From Erwinia pyri (GTDB lineage Bacteria; Pseudomonadota; Gammaproteobacteria; Enterobacterales; Enterobacteriaceae), in the NCBI RefSeq assembly GCF_030758455.1, contig NZ_CP132353.1, positions 248,001 through 312,000 of the forward strand: DNA of 64,000 bases. Direction: 5' to 3'. Below, piece by piece: positions 1 through 7,972 of this stretch; within the stretch, counting starts at the first letter, position 1; each line of letters begins with the position of its first letter. The notes beneath the pieces are model-generated. The model was not told where the DNA came from. It was given only the letters and a program-made list of their open reading frames with translations, and searched no databases. The translations under genes were made by a program, and so were the position numbers.

Positions 1-360
1 GACGGGCCGCTGATGGAAAGGGTCCTGACCAACCTGCTGGAGAACGCGCTGAAATATGCCGGACCAGCGGCGCAGATCGGCATCCGTGTGGCGCTCTCCC
101 CGGCAAGCTGGCTGACGCTTGAAGTGTGGGACAGCGGGCCGGGCATTCCCCGGGGGCTGGAAACGCAGATTTTTGAGAAATTTTTACGGGGAGAAAAAGA
201 GTCAGCTATCCCAGGCGTGGGGCTTGGTCTGGCAATTTGTCAGGCTATCGTCACGCTGCACGAGGGAAAGATCCGTGCAGAGAATCGTCCTGAGGGCGGC
301 GCAAGCTTTATGATTACGCTGCCGATGAAAATACCGCCGGTCATTGAAGAGTACCAGTAA
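1..360 (+). CDS. kdpD: Sensor histidine kinase KdpD, C-terminal end (5' truncated by window)
   Basis: This is the ATP-binding end of the K+ sensor kinase KdpD, an inner-membrane protein that phosphorylates KdpE to induce the KdpFABC potassium pump. The reading frame is open from base 1, so the start lies upstream. The HATPase boxes are visible in order: N box (NLLENALKYA), G1 (DSGPGIP), F box (IFEKFLRG) and G2 (GVGLGLAI), ending in a short acidic tail. The wording of these boxes, including KESAIPGVGLGLAI, matches KdpD rather than generic kinases. In E. coli kdpE follows and overlaps kdpD; here the next gene is on the opposite strand and ends in a terminator. Confidence 0.88.
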   Translation, partial: DGPLMERVLTNLLENALKYAGPAAQIGIRVALSPASWLTLEVWDSGPGIPRGLETQIFEKFLRGEKESAIPGVGLGLAICQAIVTLHEGKIRAENRPEGGASFMITLPMKIPPVIEEYQ

Positions 361-371
361 GAAATTAAGGA

Positions 372-402
372 CAAAAACAAAAAAGGCCGCCCATGGGCAG
401 CC
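372..402 (-). terminator. Rho-independent terminator of the DUF1471 gene
   Basis: Read on the minus strand, GGCTGCCC pairs with GGGCGGCC (bases 385-402, one G-T pair) and is followed by a run of T interrupted by single bases. It sits 30 bases past the stop of the minus-strand gene and also faces the end of kdpD. Confidence 0.75.
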
Positions 403-431
403 TCTTCTGGCACGTCCTTATGCAACCATCC

Positions 432-653
432 TTATTTGTAGAGTTCAGCGGTCATGTACACGCCGTTGTCTGCACGTGCGCTGGTGATTTTGTAAGAATC
501 AGCGCCGGATGCTTTAGCCTGTGCCGCGATTTGTGCTTCTGCGCTGTCCAGGGTAGAGCCTTGTGCAGAGATACTCTGGGCAGCGAAGCTACCGAAAGAG
601 ATCAGTGACAGGGCAGCAAGAGCGGCAACAGACAATGTTTTGATAGTTTTCAT
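432..653 (-). CDS. DUF1471 (YhcN/BhsA-type) small periplasmic protein
   Basis: A 73-residue secreted protein of the DUF1471 family, whose members (YhcN, BhsA, McbA and others) are small periplasmic or envelope proteins linked to stress and biofilm responses. Residues 1-24 form a signal peptide ending FAA. The mature part of about 49 residues carries the family pattern: an alanine-rich helix (AEAQIAAQAKASGADSYKI) and the closing strand around DNGVYMTAELYK. A good Shine-Dalgarno (AAGGA) precedes the ATG. It is monocistronic, with its own terminator. Which of the many paralogues it corresponds to cannot be decided from the sequence. Confidence 0.88.
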   Translation of the reverse strand: MKTIKTLSVAALAALSLISFGSFAAQSISAQGSTLDSAEAQIAAQAKASGADSYKITSARADNGVYMTAELYK

Positions 654-765
654 GGTTAAAATCCTTCTCTATGGTTTGTGTGAAGAGTGTCTCTCTTCGA
701 TGGAGGTAATAATAACCATTGAAACTATTAGCGGATTAACAATAAATGCGATCCTGATCACACTT

Positions 766-1371
766 TTATGCTGAGAGGCACCTGCCGATGAACGCCGCCG
801 CCGAGCGCGCGCCCTGTACGGAAATCGTATGGCCTGTGGAGGGATCAAATTGCGTAGTGGCGGTAATGCCCGCTGCCGCCAGCGCCAGCGCCGCCGTTTC
901 GCTTTCGCTGTAGGGGATCACGCTGTCAGCCATGCCGTGGATAAGCATCACCGGCGTGGAGGTGGCAGGGTGATAAGGGGTGGGCGAGGCGAGCCGGCCC
1001 GAGAAGGCCACCAGCCCGGCTATCGGCCAGCGCCCGGAGATTACCGCATCTATTCCCATAATCGAGCCCTGCGAAAAGCCCACCAGCACGACTTTATTCA
1101 GCTGATCCTGCATCTGATGCTCTGCAAGGATGGCGTTAAGCTGCTGATCAAAGGCTTCACGCGCCGCCTCCACGCGCGCCGCGCGGTTATCAGGCGTCAC
1201 GCCAGCCAGGCTGAACCACTGGTAGCCCGGACCATGATCAAAACGGTAAGGCGCGTTGGGGCTGGAGAAGGCCACCTCGGGCAGGTCGCTGGCCCAGTGA
1301 GCGCCGAGACCGGCCAGATCCTCGCCGTTGCTGCCGACGCCGTGCAGTAAAATAACCAATCCTTTTGTCAT
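766..1371 (-). CDS. Alpha/beta hydrolase, YpfH-like carboxylesterase
   Basis: A 201-residue cytoplasmic serine esterase of the phospholipase/carboxylesterase family (Abhydrolase_2), close to E. coli YpfH but about 30 residues shorter at the C-terminus. The oxyanion region is HGVGSNGED at residues 10-18, the nucleophile elbow is GFSQGS with Ser100, and Asp149 (GMADS) and His181 (STGHT) complete the triad. The start is supported by GAGG eight bases upstream. No signal peptide. It follows the sugar ABC operon on the same strand after about 110 bases, but nothing suggests joint function. The natural substrate of this family is not established. Confidence 0.85.
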   Translation of the reverse strand: MTKGLVILLHGVGSNGEDLAGLGAHWASDLPEVAFSSPNAPYRFDHGPGYQWFSLAGVTPDNRAARVEAAREAFDQQLNAILAEHQMQDQLNKVVLVGFSQGSIMGIDAVISGRWPIAGLVAFSGRLASPTPYHPATSTPVMLIHGMADSVIPYSESETAALALAAAGITATTQFDPSTGHTISVQGARSAAAFIGRCLSA

Positions 1372-1485
1372 GTAAGCCTCATATCAGGGAGAGAGTCAGT
1401 GAGCGGCTGTTGCCACCCTCCCAAGGCTACACGGTTATTTTGCGGATTATTACCCCTGAAAAATCGTATTTTTCTTAGTCAGGTA

Positions 1486-2595
1486 TCAGAGCCGTTTCCC
1501 GCTCCCGGCATCAAACAGATGGATTTTCTCACCGTTGACAGCCAGCGACAGCGGCTGCTCAGGGCGAACATCGACGCGGCCAGCAAACTGGACATGCAGC
1601 GGGTAACCCTGCCAGTCAACGTGCAGCAGGCTGGATTCACCGGTGATTTCAACCAGCCGGACAATAGCCTCCGGCAGCGGCGGCGCCATAACAGGTGCCG
1701 CTGCAGAAACAGGCGCAGAGGCTAACAGAAAGTCCTGCGCCCTGATCCCTACCAGTACCGGTCGGCTTCCCTGCTGAGCTGCCGCCTGATGCCAGTGGGC
1801 AGGCAGAGCAAACCAGAGTCCGTTGCACCGTACGCCAAGCACGCCTGCACGGCTTTCTGGCACCCCCTCCAGCAGGTTCATCGGCGGGGAGCCAATAAAA
1901 CGGGCGACAAAGGTATCGACCGGACGATCGTAGATCTCCAGCGGTTTGCCCTGCTGAACGATCACGCCGTCACGCATCACCACAATCTGATCCGCCAGCG
2001 TCATCGCTTCAACCTGGTCGTGGGTGACATAGACCATGGTGGTTTTAAACCGCTGATGCAGCGCTTTGATCTCTGCGCGCAGCTCCATACGCAGCTGGGC
2101 ATCCAGGTTTGACAACGGTTCGTCAAACAGAAAAACCTGAGGGTTACGAACCATGGCGCGGCCCATCGCCACCCGCTGACGCTGCCCGCCGGAGAGGGCG
2201 CGCGGGAAGCGGTTCAGCAGTTTGCTGATGCCGAGGATCTCCGCCACGCGGGAAATTTTGCTCTCCTGCTCTTCACGCTTAACCCGCTTCACCTTCATAT
2301 GAAAACCCAGGTTTTCCGCCACGGTGAGGTGGGGATAAAGCGCATAGCTCTGGAAAACCATGGCGATATCACGATCCGCAGGATCGAGATCGTTAATCTG
2401 TTTGTTATCCAGCAGGATCGATCCCTCCGTGAGGGTATCCAGCCCCGCCATCAGGCGCAGCAGCGTGGATTTTCCACAGCCGGAGGGGCCAACCAGCACG
2501 GTAAAGCTGCCGTCAGGAATGGTGAGATCCAGCGGCTGGAGCACCGTTTGTTTAGCGTAACGCTTAGCGACCTTGACCAGTTCAACACGTGCCAT
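1486..2595 (-). CDS. Sugar ABC transporter ATPase (MalK/UgpC type)
   Basis: A 369-residue nucleotide-binding subunit that powers CUT1-type sugar import at the inner face of the membrane. The ATPase domain fills residues 1-235 with Walker A GPSGCGKST, Q-loop VFQSYALYPH, signature LSGGQRQR, Walker B VFLFDEP and the switch His in THDQVEA. Residues 240-369 form the TOBE/OB regulatory region typical of MalK and UgpC. It is the last gene of the six-gene minus-strand set beginning at 7783 and follows the second permease after 36 bases. MalK-type ATPases are often shared between transporters, so specificity should be read from the binding protein. Confidence 0.9.
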   Translation of the reverse strand: MARVELVKVAKRYAKQTVLQPLDLTIPDGSFTVLVGPSGCGKSTLLRLMAGLDTLTEGSILLDNKQINDLDPADRDIAMVFQSYALYPHLTVAENLGFHMKVKRVKREEQESKISRVAEILGISKLLNRFPRALSGGQRQRVAMGRAMVRNPQVFLFDEPLSNLDAQLRMELRAEIKALHQRFKTTMVYVTHDQVEAMTLADQIVVMRDGVIVQQGKPLEIYDRPVDTFVARFIGSPPMNLLEGVPESRAGVLGVRCNGLWFALPAHWHQAAAQQGSRPVLVGIRAQDFLLASAPVSAAAPVMAPPLPEAIVRLVEITGESSLLHVDWQGYPLHVQFAGRVDVRPEQPLSLAVNGEKIHLFDAGSGKRL

Positions 2596-2631
2596 AATTC
2601 AGTAATTCCCCAAAAAAGTGGTGAAGAGCCG

Positions 2632-3471
2632 TCAGCCTTTACTGCCGCCGCTGGCCAGCCCGTTAACAAGGCTTTTTTGCAGCCAGATGGCGATAAACAG
2701 CGGCGGTACCGAAGCCAGAATGCCAACGGCGGCAATCAGGCCATCATCGGTCGCGCGACCGGCGGTAAAGCCGGCAATGGTCACCGGAAGCGTCTGGGCA
2801 CTGATATTGCTGGTAAACAGCAGCGCATAAAAGAACTCGTCCCAGGCCAGCAGCCAGCCAAACAGCGCCGAAGCCCCCAGCACCGGTTTTGCCAGCGGCA
2901 GCGTGATCCGCAGCAGCACCTGCCAGAAACGCAGCCCGTCCAGTCTTGCCGCTTGTTCGATATCGCGCGGTAGCGCATCAAACTGGCCCTTCAGCATCCA
3001 GGTGAGGAAGGGCAAAATCAGCGAGCAGTAAACCAGCACCAGGCCAAGATGGGTGTTCAGCAAACTGAGCTGTTGCAGCACAAAGTAGAGCGGCAGCACA
3101 AACGCCACCGGCGGCACCATATAGATCGCCAGGCTGCCAAACAGCCAGCCGTCGCGCCCGGGATAGCGTGAAAAGCTGAACGCGGCCGGAATCGCCAGCA
3201 GCAGGGAGATCAGCGTGGCACCGCAGGCCACCAGCACGCTGTTACCCAGCGCGTGCAGGAACAGCACGCCCGGCTGACCTGGTTCCAGCGAGACCAGCGC
3301 GGCATAACGGCTGAAGTCCCACTGGCGCGGCAGCCACTCCAGCGGGATGCGGGCCAGATCGTTATTGGAGCTGACGCTCATCAGAAACAGCCAGAGCATC
3401 GGCCCCAGAATGCTGGCCGCTACCAGTAGCGCGGCCAGGTAACGCAGAATAGTTTTGATATTACGCTTCAT
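2632..3471 (-). CDS. Sugar ABC transporter permease (MalG/UgpE type)
   Basis: A 279-residue inner-membrane permease of the CUT1 family, the partner of the permease just upstream. It has an N-terminal membrane segment, a periplasmic stretch and five further membrane helices. The cytoplasmic EAA loop that docks the ATPase is visible as EQAARLDGLRFWQVLLRI near residue 170. The gene overlaps the preceding permease by 11 bases, which implies translational coupling and one transcript. The substrate is unknown; the linked ROK kinase and SIS protein argue for a sugar or amino-sugar derivative. Confidence 0.9.
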   Translation of the reverse strand: MKRNIKTILRYLAALLVAASILGPMLWLFLMSVSSNNDLARIPLEWLPRQWDFSRYAALVSLEPGQPGVLFLHALGNSVLVACGATLISLLLAIPAAFSFSRYPGRDGWLFGSLAIYMVPPVAFVLPLYFVLQQLSLLNTHLGLVLVYCSLILPFLTWMLKGQFDALPRDIEQAARLDGLRFWQVLLRITLPLAKPVLGASALFGWLLAWDEFFYALLFTSNISAQTLPVTIAGFTAGRATDDGLIAAVGILASVPPLFIAIWLQKSLVNGLASGGSKG

Positions 3472-4369
3472 TGATCACGCTCCTGCGTCGCTGGCGATAG
3501 AGCATCGCCATATAGAGAGCAATCAGCACGCTGCACATCAGGGTCATCAGAATGGCGTAGGCGGCACCGCTGCCCGCGCGCAGATAGCTGAAGGATTCCT
3601 GATACACAAAGAAACTGAGCGTTTTGGTACTGTCCACCGGGCCGCCGCGCGTCATCACATAGATGATGTCAAAGATTTTAAAGGCATCGATGGTACGCAG
3701 CACCAGCGCCACGCTGAGCGGGCCGACAATGGCAGGAAAGGTAATCGCCCGGAATCGTCGGAAAGCGGAAGCGCCATCCAGCCGCACGGCTTCAAACAGA
3801 TCGTCCGGAATAGACTGCATCGCCGCCAGCGTTAAAAGCGTCACCAGCGGATAGTTTTTCCAGACGTCGGCCAGCATCACCGCGTTCAGCGCGGAGTCAG
3901 GCGACCCCAGCCAGCTGCGGTAGCCATCAATAATCCCCCACTGCGTCAGCAGCGCGTTGATGCTGCCGTAATCGGGGTTGAAGTTTAGCCGCCACATCAT
4001 GGCGTTAACGATGGTCGGCAGCGCCCACGGTAAAATCACCAGCACGCGCAGCACGCTGCGACCGTAAAATTTCTGGTTCAGCAGCAGAGCGACCAGCACG
4101 CCGATAATTCCCTCAAGCAGCACAGAGGCGATGGTGAAATAGAGCGTGCGCCAGAGCGAAGCGAGGAAGTCGGGATCGGTCAGGGCATAGAGATAATTCT
4201 CAACCCCAACATAATTCACCTCGCCGCCGTTGCCGATCAGCGCGGCATCGGTAAAGCTGAGCCAGATAGTACGCAGCAGGGGCCAGGCGGTCAGCAGCCC
4301 CATCACGATCAGCATGGGTGCCAGCAGCACCCATGCCTGACGTTGCTCACGTTGTGACAAACTGAGCAT
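3461..4369 (-). CDS. Sugar ABC transporter permease (MalF/UgpA type)
   Basis: A 302-residue inner-membrane permease with six predicted membrane segments, first of the two pore subunits of this CUT1 importer. The EAA loop reads EAVRLDGASAFRRFRAITF near residue 190. A strong Shine-Dalgarno (AAGGAA) precedes the ATG, nine bases after the stop of the binding-protein gene. The N-terminus (LSQREQRQAWVLLAPMLIV) is typical of MalF/UgpA-like subunits that lack MalF's large extra periplasmic domain. It overlaps the next permease at its 3' end. Confidence 0.9.
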   Translation of the reverse strand: MLSLSQREQRQAWVLLAPMLIVMGLLTAWPLLRTIWLSFTDAALIGNGGEVNYVGVENYLYALTDPDFLASLWRTLYFTIASVLLEGIIGVLVALLLNQKFYGRSVLRVLVILPWALPTIVNAMMWRLNFNPDYGSINALLTQWGIIDGYRSWLGSPDSALNAVMLADVWKNYPLVTLLTLAAMQSIPDDLFEAVRLDGASAFRRFRAITFPAIVGPLSVALVLRTIDAFKIFDIIYVMTRGGPVDSTKTLSFFVYQESFSYLRAGSGAAYAILMTLMCSVLIALYMAMLYRQRRRSVINEA

Positions 4370-4378
4370 CGTTATTCC

Positions 4379-5629
4379 TTAACGCAGACGTTGTGCGCTT
4401 TTGGTTACCGCTTGCATACCCGCTTCCGGCGTGACCTGACCCTGCAGGACCTGCTGAAGCTGCTGCTGCAGGGTGTTGGAGAGACGGGAGTAGTCGGCAG
4501 TAATCGGGCGCATCAGCATCACATCCAGCGCCGGCTTCGCGGCAGCGATCAGCGGCTCCTGCCCTTTTTGCACCGCCGGGTCATCATAGGAAGATTTCCA
4601 GATCGGCAGGCTCAGACGGGCATATTTGTTCTGTACCGGCTGCGAGGTGAGATAGCGGATATAGGCCCAGGACTCATCAGGATGGCTGCTGGCCTGCGTC
4701 ACGCCCAGCCCCATTGAGCCATTCATCGCCGCGACCGCGCCCGGCTTCTCTGAAGGCGCCGGGACAATGCCGACGTCGCCGGCCACTTTGCTCTGTTTCG
4801 GATCGTTAGCCATGTTGTACATGTAGGTCCAGTTCAGGGCGAACGCGGCATCGCCGTTAGAGAAGACCTTGCGCACATCCTCTTCCAGGTATTCACGGGA
4901 GTTTGGATTGGTCACCCCTTTATCCAGCGAAGCCTTCATATACTCCACCGCTTTCACCGACCCGGCATCGCTGAAGTTCAGCTTGCCGTTTTGCCAGAAC
5001 TGGCCGCCAAAGGCAGAGACCAGCGTGGTGTAGTCACACACCAGCGCCTCAGCCTGTGACCAGCTCCAGACCAGCGGATACTTCACAATGCCTTTCTCTT
5101 TCAGGATCTGCGACTGTTCCATCACCTGTTGCCAGGTTTCAGGCGGCCTGGCGATCCCCGCTTTGGCCAGCATCGCTTTGTTGTAGTAAAGGTATTTGGT
5201 GTCGAGGATCCACGGCATTCCCCACTGTTTGTTATTCCAGCTTACGGTGCTCCAGGCGCCCTCAAAGACTTTGGCTTTTTCCTCCGGCGTAATGTTGCTG
5301 GTGATATCTTTCAGCATATTGAATTTGCCAAATTCAGCAGGCCACATGTCATCAAACAGCACCACATCGTAGCCGTTGCTGCCGGCACCACGCGCCGCGA
5401 TGATTTTATCGTGCAACGCTTCGTAAGGGACAAACTCCAGGTTGACGCTGACGTCGGGATGCTCTTTTTCAAAGTCACTGGTCATGGCGCGCACGTCGGT
5501 TTCACTGTAGGCGGCCTGGGACATAAACAGGGCGTTAATTTGGGTTTTTGCAGAAGCGATCCCGGAGGCGCTGAGGGCCAGCAGGGTAAGTAAATAACCG
5601 GTGATACGGGGGGTGAATCGACTCGTCAT
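4379..5629 (-). CDS. Sugar ABC transporter periplasmic binding protein
   Basis: A 416-residue extracellular solute-binding protein (family 1) that delivers substrate to the two downstream permeases. Residues 1-27 form a signal peptide ending GIASA; no lipobox cysteine is present. The mature protein has the family's two-lobed pattern, including PWILDTKYLYYNKAMLAKAG and the conserved NGSMGLGV stretch. A good Shine-Dalgarno (GGAGAG) precedes the ATG. It is separated from the ROK kinase gene by 199 bases that contain a strong hairpin, so its mRNA level may differ from that of the kinase and SIS genes. The ligand cannot be named from sequence. Confidence 0.9.
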   Translation of the reverse strand: MTSRFTPRITGYLLTLLALSASGIASAKTQINALFMSQAAYSETDVRAMTSDFEKEHPDVSVNLEFVPYEALHDKIIAARGAGSNGYDVVLFDDMWPAEFGKFNMLKDITSNITPEEKAKVFEGAWSTVSWNNKQWGMPWILDTKYLYYNKAMLAKAGIARPPETWQQVMEQSQILKEKGIVKYPLVWSWSQAEALVCDYTTLVSAFGGQFWQNGKLNFSDAGSVKAVEYMKASLDKGVTNPNSREYLEEDVRKVFSNGDAAFALNWTYMYNMANDPKQSKVAGDVGIVPAPSEKPGAVAAMNGSMGLGVTQASSHPDESWAYIRYLTSQPVQNKYARLSLPIWKSSYDDPAVQKGQEPLIAAAKPALDVMLMRPITADYSRLSNTLQQQLQQVLQGQVTPEAGMQAVTKSAQRLR

Positions 5630-5692
5630 AAAAACTCTCCAATACGGTAAAGGAAAAGCGATGGGTCAATATTTTTCACGTTCGGTAAAATG

Positions 5693-5721
5693 CCTGGCTC
5701 TCTGCAGATCAGAGAGACCAG
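5693..5721 (-). other. Intercistronic hairpin between kinase and binding-protein genes
   Basis: CCTGGCTCTCTG and CAGAGAGACCAGG pair around the five-base loop CAGAT, with one bulged base. There is no T-tract on the minus strand, so it looks more like a processing or stability element upstream of the binding-protein gene than a terminator. Confidence 0.45.
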
Positions 5722-5828
5722 GACTTCATTACGAGCACTTTCTTATTTTATGCTTACAGCTGACGGGGTTCCCCTGACTGTTGGCCGATTCGCCGCTCCC
5801 GACACGCCCGCCACGCGTCAGAAGATAG

Positions 5829-6761
5829 TTAAACTTTGGCCTGCCTTAGCGTGGGCAGAAGGGCCGCGCCCAGTGCGCCCGCCGCATCACCCAGAGAGGA
5901 GTAAGAGATATGCCGGTTAACGGCATAGCCCTCCGCACGATGCAGCGCTTCATCCAGACCTGCCTGATAAAGCGGAAGCAGCAGAGCGGCGCTCCCGCTT
6001 AACAGGGTGATATCGGGACCGTAAAGTGTCAGCAGAGTATTTAAACCGCGCCCCACCGTCTGGCCATATTTATGCAGAATGGCGGCTACCCGCGCATTCT
6101 CAGCGCCGATCTCGGTTAACACCAGCACCGTGCGGGCATCCCAGACCAGGTCAGGGATCTCTGCCAGCAGCGCCTGTTGTAACCAGCTGCGCGAGGCGAG
6201 CATTTCCCAGCATCCCTGCAGGCCGCAGTAGCAGGTTACCGGGTCGCCAGAGACCGGAATATGTCCCGCTTCCGGGTGTTTGCCGTCAAAACTGCGCAGC
6301 GGCTCGCCTTTATCCAGCAGCGCAACGCCAATGCCGGTGCCGAGCGTGACCATCATCATGCGCTGACTGCCACGGCCTGCGCCTAAATGGTATTCACCCA
6401 GCGCGGCCACTACCGCATCGTTATCAATGGCCACCGGTACTGCCACCAGCTCGCGCAGTTGCGCCACCAGCGGGTAAAAGGAAAAACAGGCCAGCGTATC
6501 GTTGTTTTCAATGATTTCGGTCTGATTATTGACCGGGCCGCTGGCACCGATGCCGACGCTTGCCAGCGACGTTCCTGCTGGCAGTAAGGCAGAAATCTTG
6601 TCCACCAGCGCTTTGGCGCGCAGCTCCTGCGGCAGCGTGGCAAACCAGGCGGATGGGATCGTTTCTGACACAACTTCCTTTTCACCATCCAGCAACACAA
6701 TGCGGGTGCCGGTGCCACCCATATCAATACCTGCGCGAAGAGGAAGCGTGTTTTTTGTCAT
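5829..6761 (-). CDS. ROK-family sugar kinase
   Basis: A 310-residue cytoplasmic ATP-dependent kinase of the ROK family. The N-terminal phosphate-binding loop is DMGGTGTRI (residues 14-22), the sugar-binding region contains DNDAVVAALGEY, and the ROK signature with its zinc ligands is intact (GHIPVSGD followed by CYCGLQGCWE near residues 180-190). The start ATG overlaps the SIS gene stop by four bases, so the two are translationally coupled. Kinase plus SIS protein plus importer suggests uptake, 6-phosphorylation and isomerisation or deamination of an amino sugar or sugar-amine adduct. The exact sugar is not determined. Confidence 0.88.
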   Translation of the reverse strand: MTKNTLPLRAGIDMGGTGTRIVLLDGEKEVVSETIPSAWFATLPQELRAKALVDKISALLPAGTSLASVGIGASGPVNNQTEIIENNDTLACFSFYPLVAQLRELVAVPVAIDNDAVVAALGEYHLGAGRGSQRMMMVTLGTGIGVALLDKGEPLRSFDGKHPEAGHIPVSGDPVTCYCGLQGCWEMLASRSWLQQALLAEIPDLVWDARTVLVLTEIGAENARVAAILHKYGQTVGRGLNTLLTLYGPDITLLSGSAALLLPLYQAGLDEALHRAEGYAVNRHISYSSLGDAAGALGAALLPTLRQAKV

Positions 6762-7783
6762 ATTTTTACCGTGATCTTTTTACCGTAGAGGAATTCACCT
6801 GGCACCATGCCATTGCCCCTGGCAAGCGTAACGGTAAGATGCTGAACCCAGAGCATGGCGCAGAGCAAGCGGGCCAGCGGCGTTTCTGCTGGCGCTTCCC
6901 AGCGCTGACTGTTGGCGTAAGCCTGCGGCCCTACGGTGACCACTTCGGTGCCGTTCTGCAGGAGATCGGCCGCCAGCGTTTGCAGCGTGGCGTCGCGACC
7001 ATCGCCGAACAGCAGGGCCAGCATGCCTTCCCCCGAGGTTTCCATCGGGCCATGGCGGAATTCGCCGCCAATAAAGCCTTCCGCACTCACTTTCGACGCT
7101 TCTTTGGTGATCAGCGCACCCGTTAAGGCGGTAGCGGCATCCGCGCCCATGCCAATCAGCGCCACCCGAGGTTTTGCATGGCTGAATAACCGATCGGTTA
7201 TCGCCTGAACCGGCGAGCGATTTTGAATAATTTCCGCCACTTTCGGCAGCACTGCACGCACATCCTGTAACAGAGGCTGCTCGTCGCGTCCGGTCAGGGC
7301 GTAAAGCGTACGATAGCTGGCGACCAGGGTATTGAGATAGCTTTTAGCGCTGACGGTAGCCTCATCACCACTTTTCAACTCAACCACAATGTCTGCTTTT
7401 TTAGCCAGCAGGCTCTGGGGATCGTTAGTCACGCCAATCAGCGTTTTGGGTGCCGGAAGCGTTTCCAGCACCGCCACCACTTCACCGCTCATACCGGACT
7501 GAGAAGTGATCCATAAAAGCGTCTCTGGCGTGACCAGGCTGGGCATATCCAGTAAGCGGCCTGCATCGGTACGCCATACCGGGAACCCCAGGGCGATCAG
7601 CTCACGCTCGATCGGGATCAGTGCGTAATCGGAAGATCCCATTCCTGCCAGCACGATACGATCGTACTGCGTAAGATCCAGCGAGCTCAGTGCGCCCGGC
7701 AGAGCGGAGTTAAGCTGATCCGTCAGGGCGTTAACCTGCTGCCCCAACTCTTGTTCATAGTCGCTAACATAGGGTGCCGACAT
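6758..7783 (-). CDS. Double SIS-domain sugar isomerase/deglycase (AgaS/FrlB-like)
   Basis: A 341-residue protein with two sugar-isomerase (SIS) domains, the fold shared by the GlmS isomerase half, AgaS deaminase and FrlB fructosamine-6-phosphate deglycase. SIS motifs are visible as GMGSSDYALIPIERE near residues 50-65, TSQSGMSGEVVAVLE near 95-110 and a C-terminal EFRHGPMET. No glutaminase domain is present. The frame is open further upstream, but the ATG at 7783 has the good Shine-Dalgarno (GGGAGAAGAGG) and begins the conserved part. It is first in the operon, facing the DeoR gene. Function is inferred as acting on the phosphorylated product of the ROK kinase. Confidence 0.85.
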   Translation of the reverse strand: MSAPYVSDYEQELGQQVNALTDQLNSALPGALSSLDLTQYDRIVLAGMGSSDYALIPIERELIALGFPVWRTDAGRLLDMPSLVTPETLLWITSQSGMSGEVVAVLETLPAPKTLIGVTNDPQSLLAKKADIVVELKSGDEATVSAKSYLNTLVASYRTLYALTGRDEQPLLQDVRAVLPKVAEIIQNRSPVQAITDRLFSHAKPRVALIGMGADAATALTGALITKEASKVSAEGFIGGEFRHGPMETSGEGMLALLFGDGRDATLQTLAADLLQNGTEVVTVGPQAYANSQRWEAPAETPLARLLCAMLWVQHLTVTLARGNGMVPGEFLYGKKITVKI

Positions 7784-7832
7784 AGGCCTCTTCTCCCGGA
7801 AATGAATAATCCTGATAACATCAAACATATCT

Positions 7833-7846
7833 GCACGAATTCGTGC
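7833..7846. promoter_or_regulatory. Perfect 14-bp palindrome, candidate operator
   Basis: GCACGAATTCGTGC is a perfect palindrome about 50 bases upstream of the SIS-operon start, within the divergent control region shared with the DeoR gene. Its position suits an operator of that regulator; this is inference. Confidence 0.45.
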
Positions 7847-7888
7847 GGTCAAGCTGCTATTTGGTGCATTTTGATTAATTTTACCGCG

Positions 7889-7904
7889 TGTGACGCGGCT
7901 CTCA
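7889..7904. promoter_or_regulatory. CRP-like site in the SIS/DeoR divergon
   Basis: TGTGA-N6-TCTCA differs from the CRP core TGTGA-N6-TCACA at one base. It lies between the divergent catabolic operon and its regulator, where catabolite control would be expected. Confidence 0.35.
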
Positions 7905-7912
7905 GGTGACAT

Positions 7913-7953
7913 GTTGCACGTTGTGCGACAATATATGCATGAAAGTGTGCAAC
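7913..7953. promoter_or_regulatory. Inverted repeat just upstream of the DeoR gene
   Basis: GTTGCAC at 7913-7919 is mirrored by GTGCAAC at 7947-7953, and an imperfect second copy (GTGCGAC) lies at 7923-7929. The repeat ends 20 bases before the regulator's ATG, suggesting autoregulation. Confidence 0.4.
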
Positions 7954-7972
7954 AGAGATCAAAGGAGCAGGG

